Shown here: positions 29,811 to 40,999 of the stretch, in pieces
How the letters are laid out: the number at the start of each line of letters is the position of its first letter
Numbering within the stretch: the first letter of the stretch is position 1
Source of the DNA: Glandiceps talaboti
Taxonomy: Eukaryota > Hemichordata > Enteropneusta > Spengelidae
Reading direction: 5' to 3'
Length of the DNA: 64,000 bases
NCBI RefSeq assembly: GCF_964340395.1
Contig: NC_135568.1
Coordinates: 8,299,780 to 8,363,779, forward strand
Made by a program: the position numbers and the translations under genes
Notes under the pieces: generated by a model
Seen by the model: the letters and a program-made list of their open reading frames with translations, nothing else
Database searches by the model: none
What the model was told of the DNA's origin: nothing

Positions 29811-30634
29811 TCATGACTTGCAACAATTCTTTGAAGTTGGCTGAGCTGTTGCTTCATCATTATAGTGTATTTTTATCGTTTCTTCATCCAAAGGGGTTGG
29901 TTCACAATCAATAAACTTCTTGGCTGTAAAAACAACAATATTAATACAGTTAATGTAGAGTTTTGATGCATTATGTTTAGTTTCAGCCCAGGGATTCATT
30001 CCTACAGATTCTCGTAGTCTACCTGTAGACGTGTATAGGACTAACGCTATAACACTATTTCCACTATCTTAACTGACATTTTAATTTTTAGAATTTTGGC
30101 TCCGTCACGTCCAACAAGTTAAAAATGATAGCTGTGTCACACTGGTCTAGAATGGCGTTCCTGCATACTCTGTTATTGGTTGAATACATAATACGACATT
30201 TAAATCATGCCATCAGCTCACATGATGAATCCACAATTAGGTATTGCCATGGAAATTACATAGATCATTGTGTGTGGAGGGGTGGGTACATTTTGAGAAC
30301 TTCCAATGGTTACATTATCTTGATTACAGAGTGATTATATCCACACAACAAAGGCACCTTTTGTGTACTCTATGTATTTATATATAGAACAGCAACAGTT
30401 TTAGTTTGCATCTATCTTTAGTAGTAGGCCAAAAGCTCAATTTCCATACTGGTAACACATTGTTTCTAATAATTCATTTAATTTTAAACACTGACTTACC
30501 AAGTGCAAGAAACAGCTCATTCACGTTCATGCCAGTTTTCGCCGAGACTTCCATAAATATTAAATCTTTACTATTGGCAAGTGTCTGTGCATTCTGTGGA
30601 GATATTGAATAAATCTTGTATGTATGTATGTATG

Positions 30635-30665
<31 letters not shown>

Positions 30666-30671
30666 GTGTAT

Positions 30672-30770
<99 letters not shown>

Positions 30771-33700
30771 CTTGGTGAGTATCAATCTGCTACAGTGCTC
30801 TATACCGCAGTGGCAGAGCGTAATAGTTTTGGTATATATATATATACTACTTGGCAATATATATTGATTAAATTCAATCGCCTGTGGAAGGAACCATGGC
30901 AAAGTGGGATGTAGGCATATCAGAGTTCTTGGAGCACATAATTCAAAAATGTTCGCTTTGAAAATGTATGGCACTAAAATAAAGTGTCAACAAAAGAGAG
31001 ATATTTTTTCTTCATTACATACTGGCTTGGCATTCACAGCACTACATACTGATTTGAAATTGATTGTGCTGTCTGAAACAATTTTCAGTTTGGGTCAATT
31101 TAGTTAGAGGAAGGGGGGGGGGGTCTGAGACCTATTAAAGTAAAAGAATTTAGTTTTAAATTACATTACAACGGGCTGCCTCTGTCCGTCCATGCATCTG
31201 TCTGTCCATAACTAAATAAATATGTTATTTCTCAGACATGTAACATGCAATTTCACTCATACCATGCACATATGCACGCCACTTTGTTTTGTGAAATATG
31301 CAAATTGATCAAATGTCAACCATATTTGAATTTCTAAATCAATAATTTCTCAAAAACTATAATACAAACTTCGTTCAAGTGTCTACACCTCTATTACCAG
31401 ATACAAGTGATCTTATGATACTTTGACCTTTTCAAAATACATGAATTTCTTGCATATCACATATAATCAGTGGTGTTCATTTGTCTTCAGTTTTGGTGTT
31501 CAAGCAGGGAGATACTTGATCAATTGTTATTCTTGGAGCTCATGTCAATTTTTACTGAATGGTGGCCATGTTGTTGCTAAAAATCAACATCTCTTCCACG
31601 AAGGCTTGTTTAAGTTATCCTACATTGAACTATTGATCTTGCCCCTTACTTTATTCTTGATCAATCTCCTATCGATAAGATCAGCCTTGTTGCCCACTAG
31701 CGCTATCACCATATCGGCAGTAGCTTGTCTCTCTAATTCTTCAATCCAGGAGTTTGCAGATGTCAGCGAGTCCTATAAAATAGAAGTTATCATCATAAGT
31801 CACTTATACACATATATCAACATATTTCATGATCTCGTACTTGTAAAAAAAATTGTCCATTGGGGCAACATGTTCACCTTCCTATGGGAGTGCCCCTCGC
31901 CCCCTTCCCTGTGCATTGTTACCAATACCTCGTTTCCGTGATACCTTGACTATCACCTTCAAGCCAGTCACTGAATAGGTTCAATAAATCAGTACACACC
32001 AGATTTAAACTGAATGCCTTCCGTTAGGGCACAAAGTTTTGAGATTGTCGGTCCTACAGACAATTGTTGGAATACAACAGAACATATGCAATAAGTTATT
32101 TTTTCTCATTGATTGCTATTTGCTCATTGCTGTTAGTGATCTCCTGGCCAACTACAACATGTAATGTGAAGCTTTATAGAACGTTGTAGCATAGCACTCA
32201 CCGTAGAAAGAGATTTAAAGGCCAAAAAAAATTGTTTCTGGTCAGCGCCCATCACTTAAATACCCCCCTTCCCCACGTTAATTTTTTCTTCCGTAAGCCA
32301 ATTCAGTCTGTAGATGAAAGGGAAAAAACAAAAGTAACTCTCCCTACATTAATTGCCACCAGTGAAGACAACTGAAAAACTAATCATGAACTAGCCTGAC
32401 ATCTGCCCCACATACACACTTGCTGTAAAGTACTAAATAAAAAGAACAGTAACTGCAATGATAAGTAGATTGATTAACATTTGTTGAGAATGTAAAAAAA
32501 AAAATAAGTGCATCATCGCACCCTCTTTAGACAGCATTTCCTGACAAGAAACTATTTTTTCCTTTTTAGTGGCCTACAACAATATGCCAATAACTTATTA
32601 AAACTTAAAGCTACATCAATAATATTTTCAGGACAAGTGCGCTTTGGTATCAAAATTGTATGCATCAAATTATATTGAATTTAAAGCATGCATTCTTGAG
32701 ATATAGCCTACCGAAAACCATTAATTATGTAAATTGCTCGTTAATATTCATGGGATGTTTACTGAAACCTAATCAGTTCTTGTCACTACCCTACAGAACA
32801 CATGCAATAAATTTCGTTTGAATTGAGGCAGTCGTCTTTTAACAAATGGGGATAAAGTCACACCACTTTAGACAACATTTCCTGACCAGAAACTATTTTT
32901 TTTCTTTTTGTGGCCTACCGAAAATATGCCAATAACTTATTAAAACTAAAAGCTACATTAGTAATAGTGCGCTTTCGTATCGCAAATGTGTGTACCAAGT
33001 TAATGAATTTGACGCTTGCATTCTTGAGATATAGCCTAATTACTGAAAACCATTAATTACGTAAATTGCTCATTAATATTCACGGGACTTTTACCAAACC
33101 CCAATCAAGTCTTGCCATTACCCTACGGAATATGTCTTCAAAATTTCGTTTGAATTGAGCAAGCCATTATGGAGAAAACGATGACACAGACACACAGACT
33201 TCCACCCACTAAATACATCTCTTCCTTGCGGAAGAAAAAACGTTAGTATCTGCCAACAGCGCCCGCTAGTGATGCAAACAGTCTCCAGCAGTAACAAGTT
33301 ATTACCTCTTTTGTAACATCGTAGACTACAATGGCTGCCTTTGCTCCCCTGAAGTACAATTTTGTTAAACTGTGATATTTTTCTTCGCCTACAGTATCCC
33401 AGATTTGAAACTGTACCACGGTATTATTCAGACAGACTCGTTGTGTCCAGTAAGTGGCTGCAGAATAGTAGAAACGTAACTGTTATTGTCATGAACTTAT
33501 GATGCATATAAATATGAATATTTATCTTCCATTTATAAATCAATTGTTCTTGAAAGATATTATTTAATATTATTTAATATCTAATATGATTTGAACAGGT
33601 GTTGGTTTATAATTACAAACCAACACCAGTTCAAATCATATAGTATATTATATATATTTGTATAGTTCACGCAGATTTCGCAACGGTTCTGTCTGTAATC

Positions 33701-33929
33701 TACAAATAACCAGCTAGCAGCTGGTACCCGTCCCCTACTCTTCCATTTTATAATACCACTAGATTTTACTATTATTAAATCTACGTGAATACTTGCCTGT
33801 TAATGTGGGTTCTGAAAGACCGAATTTTCCCTTTACCAGTCGAAGTATTATACTCGTCTTTCCTACGCCATGGTCTCCTAATAAAACCACTTTAACCTGC
33901 CGAAATCTAGTTTTGTTACTCGATGACAT
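29811..33929 (-). CDS. Divergent Rab5-family GTPase (204 aa) with altered catalytic motifs
   Basis: Five coding exons: 33797-33929, 33306-33457, 31650-31772, 30500-30593, 29811-29923. Internal exon lengths (152, 123, 94) and phases equal those of the Rab5 gene at 48152-52960. The P-loop is GDHGVGKT (residues 18-25), the guanine-binding motif NKAD and the base loop EVSAK. The C-terminus is KNCCKS, a double-Cys geranylgeranylation signal. Compared with Rab5, switch I EST-IGAAF becomes EPT-LTATY. Switch II WDTAGQE becomes WDTVGEE, so the catalytic Gln is Glu (residue 69), and the P-loop Ser is His (residue 20). GTP binding residues look intact; normal hydrolysis and effector use are doubtful. 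Intron 1 has a GC donor (CAG|GCAAGT). The gene reads as intact, not as a pseudogene. Confidence 0.88.
30174..30260 (+). repeat. Interspersed repeat, copy 2
   Basis: Matches 22709-22800: attggttgaatacataatac, cacatgatgaatccacaatt and gccatggaaat. Lies in intron 4 of the 204-aa Rab-like gene. Confidence 0.6.
30617..30768. repeat. (TGTA)n and (AT)n microsatellites
   Basis: About 12 TGTA units (30617-30664) and about 47 AT units (30675-30768), starting 24 bases upstream of the acceptor of the 30500-30593 exon, just beyond its likely branch region. Confidence 0.97.
32515..33240 (-). mobile_element. Interspersed repeat family R1, two inverted copies in tandem
   Basis: The copy nearest 33240 is full length and starts (minus strand) cttccgcaaggaag, then gtgtctgtgtcatcgttttc; it ends near 32870 with tttctggtcaggaaatgttg. 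A second copy follows at 32515-32868 without the GT-rich head. Both match 28874-29285. They lie in intron 2 of the 204-aa Rab-like gene. Confidence 0.8.
33584..33641. repeat. Hairpin, arms of about 27 bp
   Basis: atatgatttgaacaggtgtt ggtttataa faces ttacaaaccaacacc agttcaaatcatat with almost no loop. Lies in intron 1 of the 204-aa Rab-like gene. Confidence 0.85.
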
Positions 33930-34039
33930 TTTGTCAAAGCGTGGGTATTTATTCTACCGTAAGTCTCCTGGAGTCTTCCGCCGTCGTTTGTTGGGTGATG
34001 TTGACAGCGTTGAGTATATTGATTGATCGGCGACCCCCT

Positions 34040-34240
34040 TGTGTATCTGCACCCATAAGGGCGTGTAATCATAGATTGTTGTTTTCCAGGTCTACAGACT
34101 AAATATAACAACCTTTTGACTATATATTCCTACCTGTAAGGAGAAAAGTATAGAGATTGATACATTTGTACATTCGTAGCAGCAGAATTCGTACGATATT
34201 TTCCTAAGAAAACGGCAATCTAAGCGATAATTACGTGACC
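34040..34240. repeat. Direct duplication upstream of the 204-aa Rab-like gene, copy 1
   Basis: agattgttgttttccaggtc, tacagactaaatataacaac, gagattgatacatttgta and gatattttcctaagaaaacg recur in order at 35040-35275. It starts about 110 bp upstream of the start codon, so it covers the probable promoter or 5' untranslated region. Confidence 0.85.
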
Positions 34241-34637
34241 CTGTGTCTGCACCTGACACAATATCAAGACATGTAATGACAGCTACTTCAATTGTTATTA
34301 TAAACTGAACTATTAGAGCTACCCAAGCTACAAGTGCATGAATGGAACAACTGTTTAATTTATTAGATATAAAGACTGATTCATTATACAGTAAATTCTG
34401 GAAAAGTATTGAATCACCTGTTGGTAAACGTATTTTTGTGTCTGTACACATAATATGGGGACCAGGTGTAATTAAACCAATGGGTCCGCACCCTAAAGAC
34501 AGCGCTTCCAACCCGAAGACGATTTTCAACTTGTTACTGTTACAGTACTTTTTAAAATCCACCACTGCTGCACAATGTCTTTATGGGCAATTTGACTTTT
34601 CAGTGAATACACTATTGGTTGCCTGATCGTGAAAATA

Positions 34638-34734
34638 TAGTCCTGCTTGCATACGGAGGAATTCGGGACTCGATTCTGACAATTGTCCTCAAGTCAGTAA
34701 TACAGACTCGTGCACCGTCATGGAAGCAGGACTA
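34638..34734. mobile_element. Short TIR element, copy C
   Basis: Starts tagtcctgcttgcatacgga and ends tggaagcaggacta. The core gggactcgattctgacaatt is the inverse of that in copy B. Confidence 0.75.
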
Positions 34735-35039
34735 GTGAAAATAGTACTCAGGGTAGTGACGTAAGAGTACTGATCATGTTTGAGTCCTTATTCAATTTTT
34801 TGTGTGACAAAAAGCTGATAGCGACGACCTTATTTACTTCTCTTGATAAATGTTGAATTCTAACTGCATACTATCGAAACGCCGGATATAAATGTGCGAA
34901 ATTGAAACCATGGCAACAGTCGCTTCCGATATAGAGTAATCGCTGAAACGTGGGCTGACTTGTCACTATATAAAACGATGTATTGTTATACCGTGGATTG
35001 CATAACTTATTAGATTTTTCAATAGTCTAGTTGTACCCA

Positions 35040-35275
35040 CAGGGGCGTGTAATATTTCATAGATTGTTGTTTTCCAGGTCTACAGACTAAATATAACAAC
35101 CTTTTGATTAATATATATTCCTACATGTAAAGGGAAGAGACCTATAAAGGATATACATGTAAAGGGAAGAGACTCTATACTACTAATATTTCTTAGTAGT
35201 ATAGAGATTGATACATTTGTAGCAGCAAGATTCGTACGATATTTTCCTAAGAAAACGGCATTCTAAGCAATAAGA
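35040..35275. repeat. Direct duplication upstream of the 204-aa Rab-like gene, copy 2
   Basis: Same order of blocks as 34040-34240, with an extra insertion that repeats acatgtaaagggaagaga and contains a hairpin, ctctatactactaa facing ttagtagtatagag (about 35171-35204). Confidence 0.85.
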
Positions 35276-35299
35276 AAACAACAATCTATGATCAATTGT

Positions 35300-37850
35300 A
35301 CCACAGACTGTGGTTGTACGTGACTAAGATACATACGTTTCGCACACTCGCAAGGAAAGAACAGAAACGACTCCCCGCTGACTATTGTACACGTGAACAA
35401 CTTGACAATTTGAGTATGTATATGGACTGGCTACCGGGGAGTTCTACCTAGTTCTTTAGGGAGGGGGCAACAAGGATGCCATTCTCTGAAAGCATACACA
35501 CCATTTCTTTGGAAACTGACGACCTTCAGTACTATAGCACCACCAAACAAAGCATTATGAACGTAAAGGTATAGCTAATGCTTATGTTTGGAAACCCCAG
35601 CCCCTGTCTTTCGTTTCCTATTGTGTGACCATGGCTTGACCGAATAATGCCTAGTCACGAGTTTATGCCGTAGCAGTAATATATTACTAGTACATGTATA
35701 TACATTGTATGCAGAATATAGACAGGAATGCGGATGCAATAACCTAGCATGTAGTTGTGTTGTTCCCACTACGTACGAAATACAATACATTTTGACTTGG
35801 AGTGCCTTTTAACTTGCTGCAACACCGATGCCTACTGGTAAAAAATGCCACAGAACAGATATAGAAGTAAATATTTGTTGAAACCATGTCCCCGATCTCC
35901 ATGGTGCAGTCATGTCATTTCAGATAAACACCATTTATCACATACCTTGTCTGTGGCTTATATCTATAAAGTAGATAATGTGTACAGTAGTTGTCTGAGA
36001 ACAGATACAATGTTGTATATTCAAAGGAATTCTTTTCCACTTTGCAAAATACATGGACGTTGAAAGAAAAAAACACTTACACGTTACATGCATGTCCTCC
36101 AGTTAAAGTCTAAGAATATTCTGTCTGCCACGACGTGCATGTATCAGTATGATCAAGTGTTGGTTGAGTTTGTCATGATTGTACTGAGCTCAGAGGTCAA
36201 AGGTTAGTCTCGTAACTCATGTCACTTTGCCGACAAAAAGGTAAACACACGTAATTTACACAAGGTATGTTTTGAGAACTAGGAGTGGAAAACTTAATCT
36301 AAACCCTAAGCTCTTTTCGTCGATTTTCGTTGTCCTGACATCACCGAATAAACTCTTCCGATTGTATATATCGTATTTCGAGTTTAAATTATAGTATATA
36401 GAGGCTAAGTTTCACGAAGTTTAGTCATTCGTTAGTACACAAGTGCCTGGCAAGACAATTCGTAAATGAGCAAACATAACGTTTTAAAATAGAATGAAAG
36501 GTATATATTTACGTCGATAAACGAAAAGTTATGATCGAATGGTCAGTGAAGAGTTTTGGTTATAGAAAACTACACTTGTCAAAGTTCTTATATACGAAAT
36601 AATGGCTCCAAAATAACTTTGGCGACCAAATTTATATCTCCTCAACCAAATTTCGATTGTATGTTGTAGGCCATATATTGCAAAGAGCGCTCAGTGTGGA
36701 AACCGTATCTCTTTTGGACATTACTTCATTGGGTTCCATAAGAAGCCTGATATCTCAGAATCTCCGTACAATAAAATGTTTATAGAATTGGAAATTTCCA
36801 CACTGTACTGTTTTGCCTAGCCCTGTTACATGTAAAAATACTATGGTGTTGTAACTTCATGTTTAGCAAAAAAAATCAAGTATGCATTTGTGCGTATCTC
36901 TTCCAGACTCGATCTTCTTGAAAGTAATGGAATTAAAAGCGGATTCAATATGATGGCATGTACCCAGAGTGTACTTCAGACACAACCGTGATTTTGATTT
37001 TCCATTTATTATGTCGACCTACTATTATGAAATAATTGAAAAATACATCCGTATGGAAAGTTTGCTTGGTTGTGTCCATTCAAATGTATCAACATGTAGA
37101 CACACATCCATCCGTCCATCAATCTATCCACCACCCCTCCCCCTCCATTTGGCATACATATGACAGGAAAATAAATATGATTATAGATATACAAATTTAT
37201 TTCATATCGTGTGATAAATGACATCGTTAGATTGCCAGACAATGTTCTCTTCCAATAATATGCATATGTATAATGTACTAGGACAAATTTCATTTGAGCA
37301 TTGCCTGTTTAATACGATACACCCATCATATCTTTATATGCAAATTACTTTTATAAACACACGTATTTGCATAAAATCAAACAAGACGGTTTCTTTTGTG
37401 TGTATAAGCTCAATCCAATTGATGCAAATTTGAAAGATATACAGGATATGTAAATGTATAAATGAATATACAAATTTACCAAATTACTATGCATTACAAA
37501 ACAAACAAACAAACAAGCTCATCTACCTTGCAAAGCTCTATATACTAAATGTCTTACATTAAGCTATCCGGCTGATTTCAAAATTGAGTGTACGCAGACA
37601 AAGACACAAAAATATCGTCAAAATAAAGATAAGATCATATTCTTGACTAAATGTCACCGGGAGTAGGATGCAAACCATTGCCATAGTTGTATTAAACCAA
37701 CTCTCTTCCGTAGTATTACATAAAACTCTACTCTATCACTATTATTCAGTAGAGATAACCCAAACCAGACAAAGGGCAAGTTTTATGGGTTGTCCTTCGA
37801 AATCTCAATTGTCATTTCCTTTTGGTTCTAGTCGTCCATCAACTCTCAAT
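35300..37850. other. No gene seen
   Basis: AT-rich spacer between the two Rab-like genes. Open frames are short, overlapping on both strands, and carry no domain or splice-supported extension. Confidence 0.6.
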
Positions 37851-37854
37851 ACTT

Positions 37855-38205
37855 AATTCTTATCGGTTGTCCATCAACTCTCAATCGTCATTTCTTATTG
37901 GCTGAAGCTGTCCATCAGCTTTCAATCGTCATTTCTTATTGGTTGATGCTGTCCATCAACTCTCAATCATCATTTCTTATTGGTTGAAGCTGTCTTTCAA
38001 ACGTCATTTCTTATTGGTTGATGCTGTCCATCAACTCTCAATCATCATTTCTTATTGGTTGAAGCTGTCTTTCAAACGTCATTTCTTATTGGTTGATGCT
38101 GTCCATCAACTCTCAATCATCATTTCTTATTGGTTGAAGCTGTCTTTCAAAGGTCATTTCTTATTGGTTGATGCTGTCCATCAACTCTCAATCACCATTG
38201 AAGGT
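37855..38205. repeat. 75-bp tandem repeat rich in ATTGG (inverse CCAAT) motifs
   Basis: Units combine ttcttattggttgatgctgt with ccatcaactctcaatcatca and ttcttattggttgaagctgt, repeating at 75 bp (for example 37941 and 38016). About eight ATTGG motifs fall within 330 bp. The 75-bp period leaves one plus frame open by arithmetic, but it is not a credible protein. Confidence 0.85.
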
Positions 38206-38426
38206 AATTTCATGAGGTAGGTGTTGGAATTATTCTCAATGAGAAACGTATTATCCAGTTTATCTAAACATTTGTTTCTAGGAGCAATTCTGAATATATG
38301 ACTTACTACAACCATATGAGTTAAAGTATAGTCGCTGAGTAACACCGAGACTCTGGAATAGGTACAGGTGGAATGTTCAATCAATTGCACGAGATGGAAC
38401 ACAGTTTATATTTGTAACTAACAATT

Positions 38427-38736
38427 TCATGAATGACAACACCCCTTTGATTGTGATTGGTTGTCACTGCTCAACCTTGTTGCACCTGGATTTCCAGCGT
38501 CGGGTTCAGCTGTCTCTAACTTTTTAGCTGAAAGAAAACAAAATATCGAGAGGTTAGCTGGGGAGAAATATCTGTTCAGATACAGCTAAATATCACATGC
38601 GCGCGCACACATACAAACACAAACAAGAGTTACACCACTCTCTGCCCCAGTCTTTCTCTCCCACTCTTCCACTTTCTGTCTGTCCTTTCACTGTCCGTCT
38701 CTTCTGTCTCTCTCCATGTCTGTCTGTCATTCTTGA

Positions 38737-38814
<78 letters not shown>

Positions 38815-40979
38815 CGTGTTAATTGTATGTTCCTACATACATTTGTATACACATGACGTCATCAGTAAAACAACCTACCTATTTCCAAAAATATCTCGTC
38901 TACATTTGTGGCTTGCTTTGCTGAAGTTTCCATAAATATGGCATTCGTGTCTTCTGCATATGCTTTTGCTTCCTATCATCAAAATGAATGGTAGTATCAT
39001 ATATTATATGAATGTGTGACTTCAAAGGAATTTCATACAAGTGTACATATGTTATTTATCATACACACAGTCTTACATTTACACTGTACATTGGTCACTA
39101 TATATGTTGATTGTTTCCTGCTCCTTAACACGTAAGTGTAACATGTACGATTTTTTGTATATTTGCAGATTCAGTATGTTGGGGAGGGGGTTGGTGGTGG
39201 TGATTGTGGGGGGGGGGGGGCTGCAGTTGAATGTTGGTGACTGTCGTTCGGTTGATAGTTATGGCACAAAAATGTGCTGTTCAAAACATATTCTCTGTCT
39301 GTCTTTGTCGTTTTCTTTCATTCTCTATACAAATAGCATATTTGTGTGTGAATCAAATAATGGATATTTTGCTCTCAGCAAGACCTATATACCATGTATG
39401 ATTATCTGCCTCAGATTCAAGCAGAATTTTAAAAAACATCGAAAAAGAAAAAAACTTTCTCGACTGTCCCAGGTTGTTTCTGTCTTACATACATACGTCA
39501 TACATACATACATACATACATACATACATACATACATACATACATACATACATACTAAACTGAACTTGAATGTTGAAGATTTTGTATTTTTTCTCAACAA
39601 TGAGAAAGCGGAGAATAAATAGTCTAGAATAAGCAAATGGATATTCTTTTAATATTCTGGTTACATTTTCAGGGCAAACTGGGAATATTGTGGTAAATAA
39701 GGACATGGGACTACACAACAGTGGTCCCCTGCTAGCGGCTCAGACCACTGAGCTAGAGGCTCAGCTCACTGAGCTAGAGGCCGGCTTACTGAGCTAGAGG
39801 AGACAGACCACTTAGCTAGAGGAGAATTGTTAAAAAGACAAAGATGGTACTGTACCTCATACTCTATCATCCTTTTGTAAGCGAGGTCCGTTTTATTGCC
39901 AACTAGTGCTATTATTATATTTTGACCAACCAGAGACCGCAGCTCGTTAACCCATGCCTTCGCACGTGCAAATGTTTTCTGTAAAATGAATATTCAATTA
40001 GCTTACTGGTATAGGTAATGTTTACTTGTTTGACAATGATGTCGACGGAGCTTTAGGGCGACTTTCAGTTTCGTTTTCGATGAATTATGATAGATTGGCA
40101 TCTATTTTCTTTGGTAAGTTTAACAAAACCACAGACAAGGAAAAAAAGAAAGTTTGTTCATTGTCTGTGTGGAAACACATTTTTTTAAAATGTTGCCATA
40201 GGCTGACAATTTTTTTTCAGAAATGGCGGACTTGTGTCCCGTAGTCAGCATATACACTGACCTCATCGGTAATGTCGTAGACGACAACTGCAGCTCTAGA
40301 TCCCCTGTAGTACATCTGTGACATACTGTTATATCGCTCCTGTCCTGCTGTATCCCAGATTTCAAATCGGATTGTAGTTCCAGTCAAACGTATCGATTTT
40401 GCGAACTGAGTAGCTGAATATCGAAAAATACAAAGTGGTGAAAATCTAATCCTCTGACACAAATATTGCCCATCTACGTCACTGATCATGTAACGTACGT
40501 AACGTACGTAACGTGACAGATCCAGGAAGGGGACAGGCTAACACAAATATATATTTAATATTCAAGCAGTCATATACAGGAAAGGGTACTGGAATACAAA
40601 ATTTGACACATGACGCACATGGCGAAAGTTTGAAAATACATTTTGAAAGATATAATACTCAATATTCGGATCTTCACAATTCAATCGATCCCATTCAGTA
40701 GTGCACTAAAACCTGCGATTCATCATATATAAACATAGGAATAGACACTCTAAATGTTGGTGGTTTGCACCTTTTATATACAATATAGTCCATAATCTGT
40801 GCACCCTAAGTCAATACACACGTACCTGTAATAGTTGTTCGTTGCTTTGTACTAAATTCTCCGTCCACAAACCGTGTAATCAAGCTTGTCTTTCCAACTG
40901 AAGAATTTCCAATCACGATCAGTTTGAAATGAGATGTTCTCCCTTCAAACTCCTTCGACGATTTGCTCTTTCCGGACAT
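38427..40979 (-). CDS. Divergent Rab5-family GTPase (207 aa)
   Basis: Five coding exons: 40826-40979, 40262-40413, 39856-39978, 38879-38972, 38427-38527, with the same internal lengths and phases as Rab5. Motifs: GNSSVGKT (24-31), WDTAGQE (71-77), GNKTD, ETSAK, and C-terminal GCCHS for geranylgeranylation. The GTPase core looks competent. Switch I differs from Rab5: EST-IGAAFLTQ becomes RTT-ITATQFAK, which includes positions that in Rab5 contact effectors. The Gly to Thr and Ala to Thr changes are shared with the 204-aa neighbour, so the two probably descend from one derived copy. The N-terminal tail ([19 protein letters not shown]) is of Rab5-like length. Membrane association and a vesicle-traffic role are inferred from the family; the compartment is unknown. 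Confidence 0.9.
38737..38817. repeat. (CTGT)n and (CT)n microsatellite
   Basis: CTGT units followed by CT units in intron 4 of the 207-aa Rab-like gene. Confidence 0.95.
39487..39556. repeat. (CATA)n microsatellite
   Basis: About 15 CATA units in intron 3 of the 207-aa Rab-like gene. Confidence 0.97.
39725..39835. repeat. Short tandem repeat with gagctagagg core
   Basis: Variants of cactgagctagaggctcagc recur at about 25-bp spacing four to five times, ending about 20 bp before the donor side of exon 39856-39978. It does not include the splice site. Confidence 0.75.
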
Positions 40980-40999
40980 TTTACGGCCCTATACACGAT

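Noticed and set aside
31423-31941. 172-codon plus-strand frame
   Set aside because: Antisense to the 31650-31772 exon of the Rab-like gene, whose minus-strand reading matches the Rab family exactly.
37939-38220. 93-codon repeat frame on the plus strand
   Set aside because: Product of the 75-bp tandem repeat, whose length is divisible by three; no sign of a gene around it.
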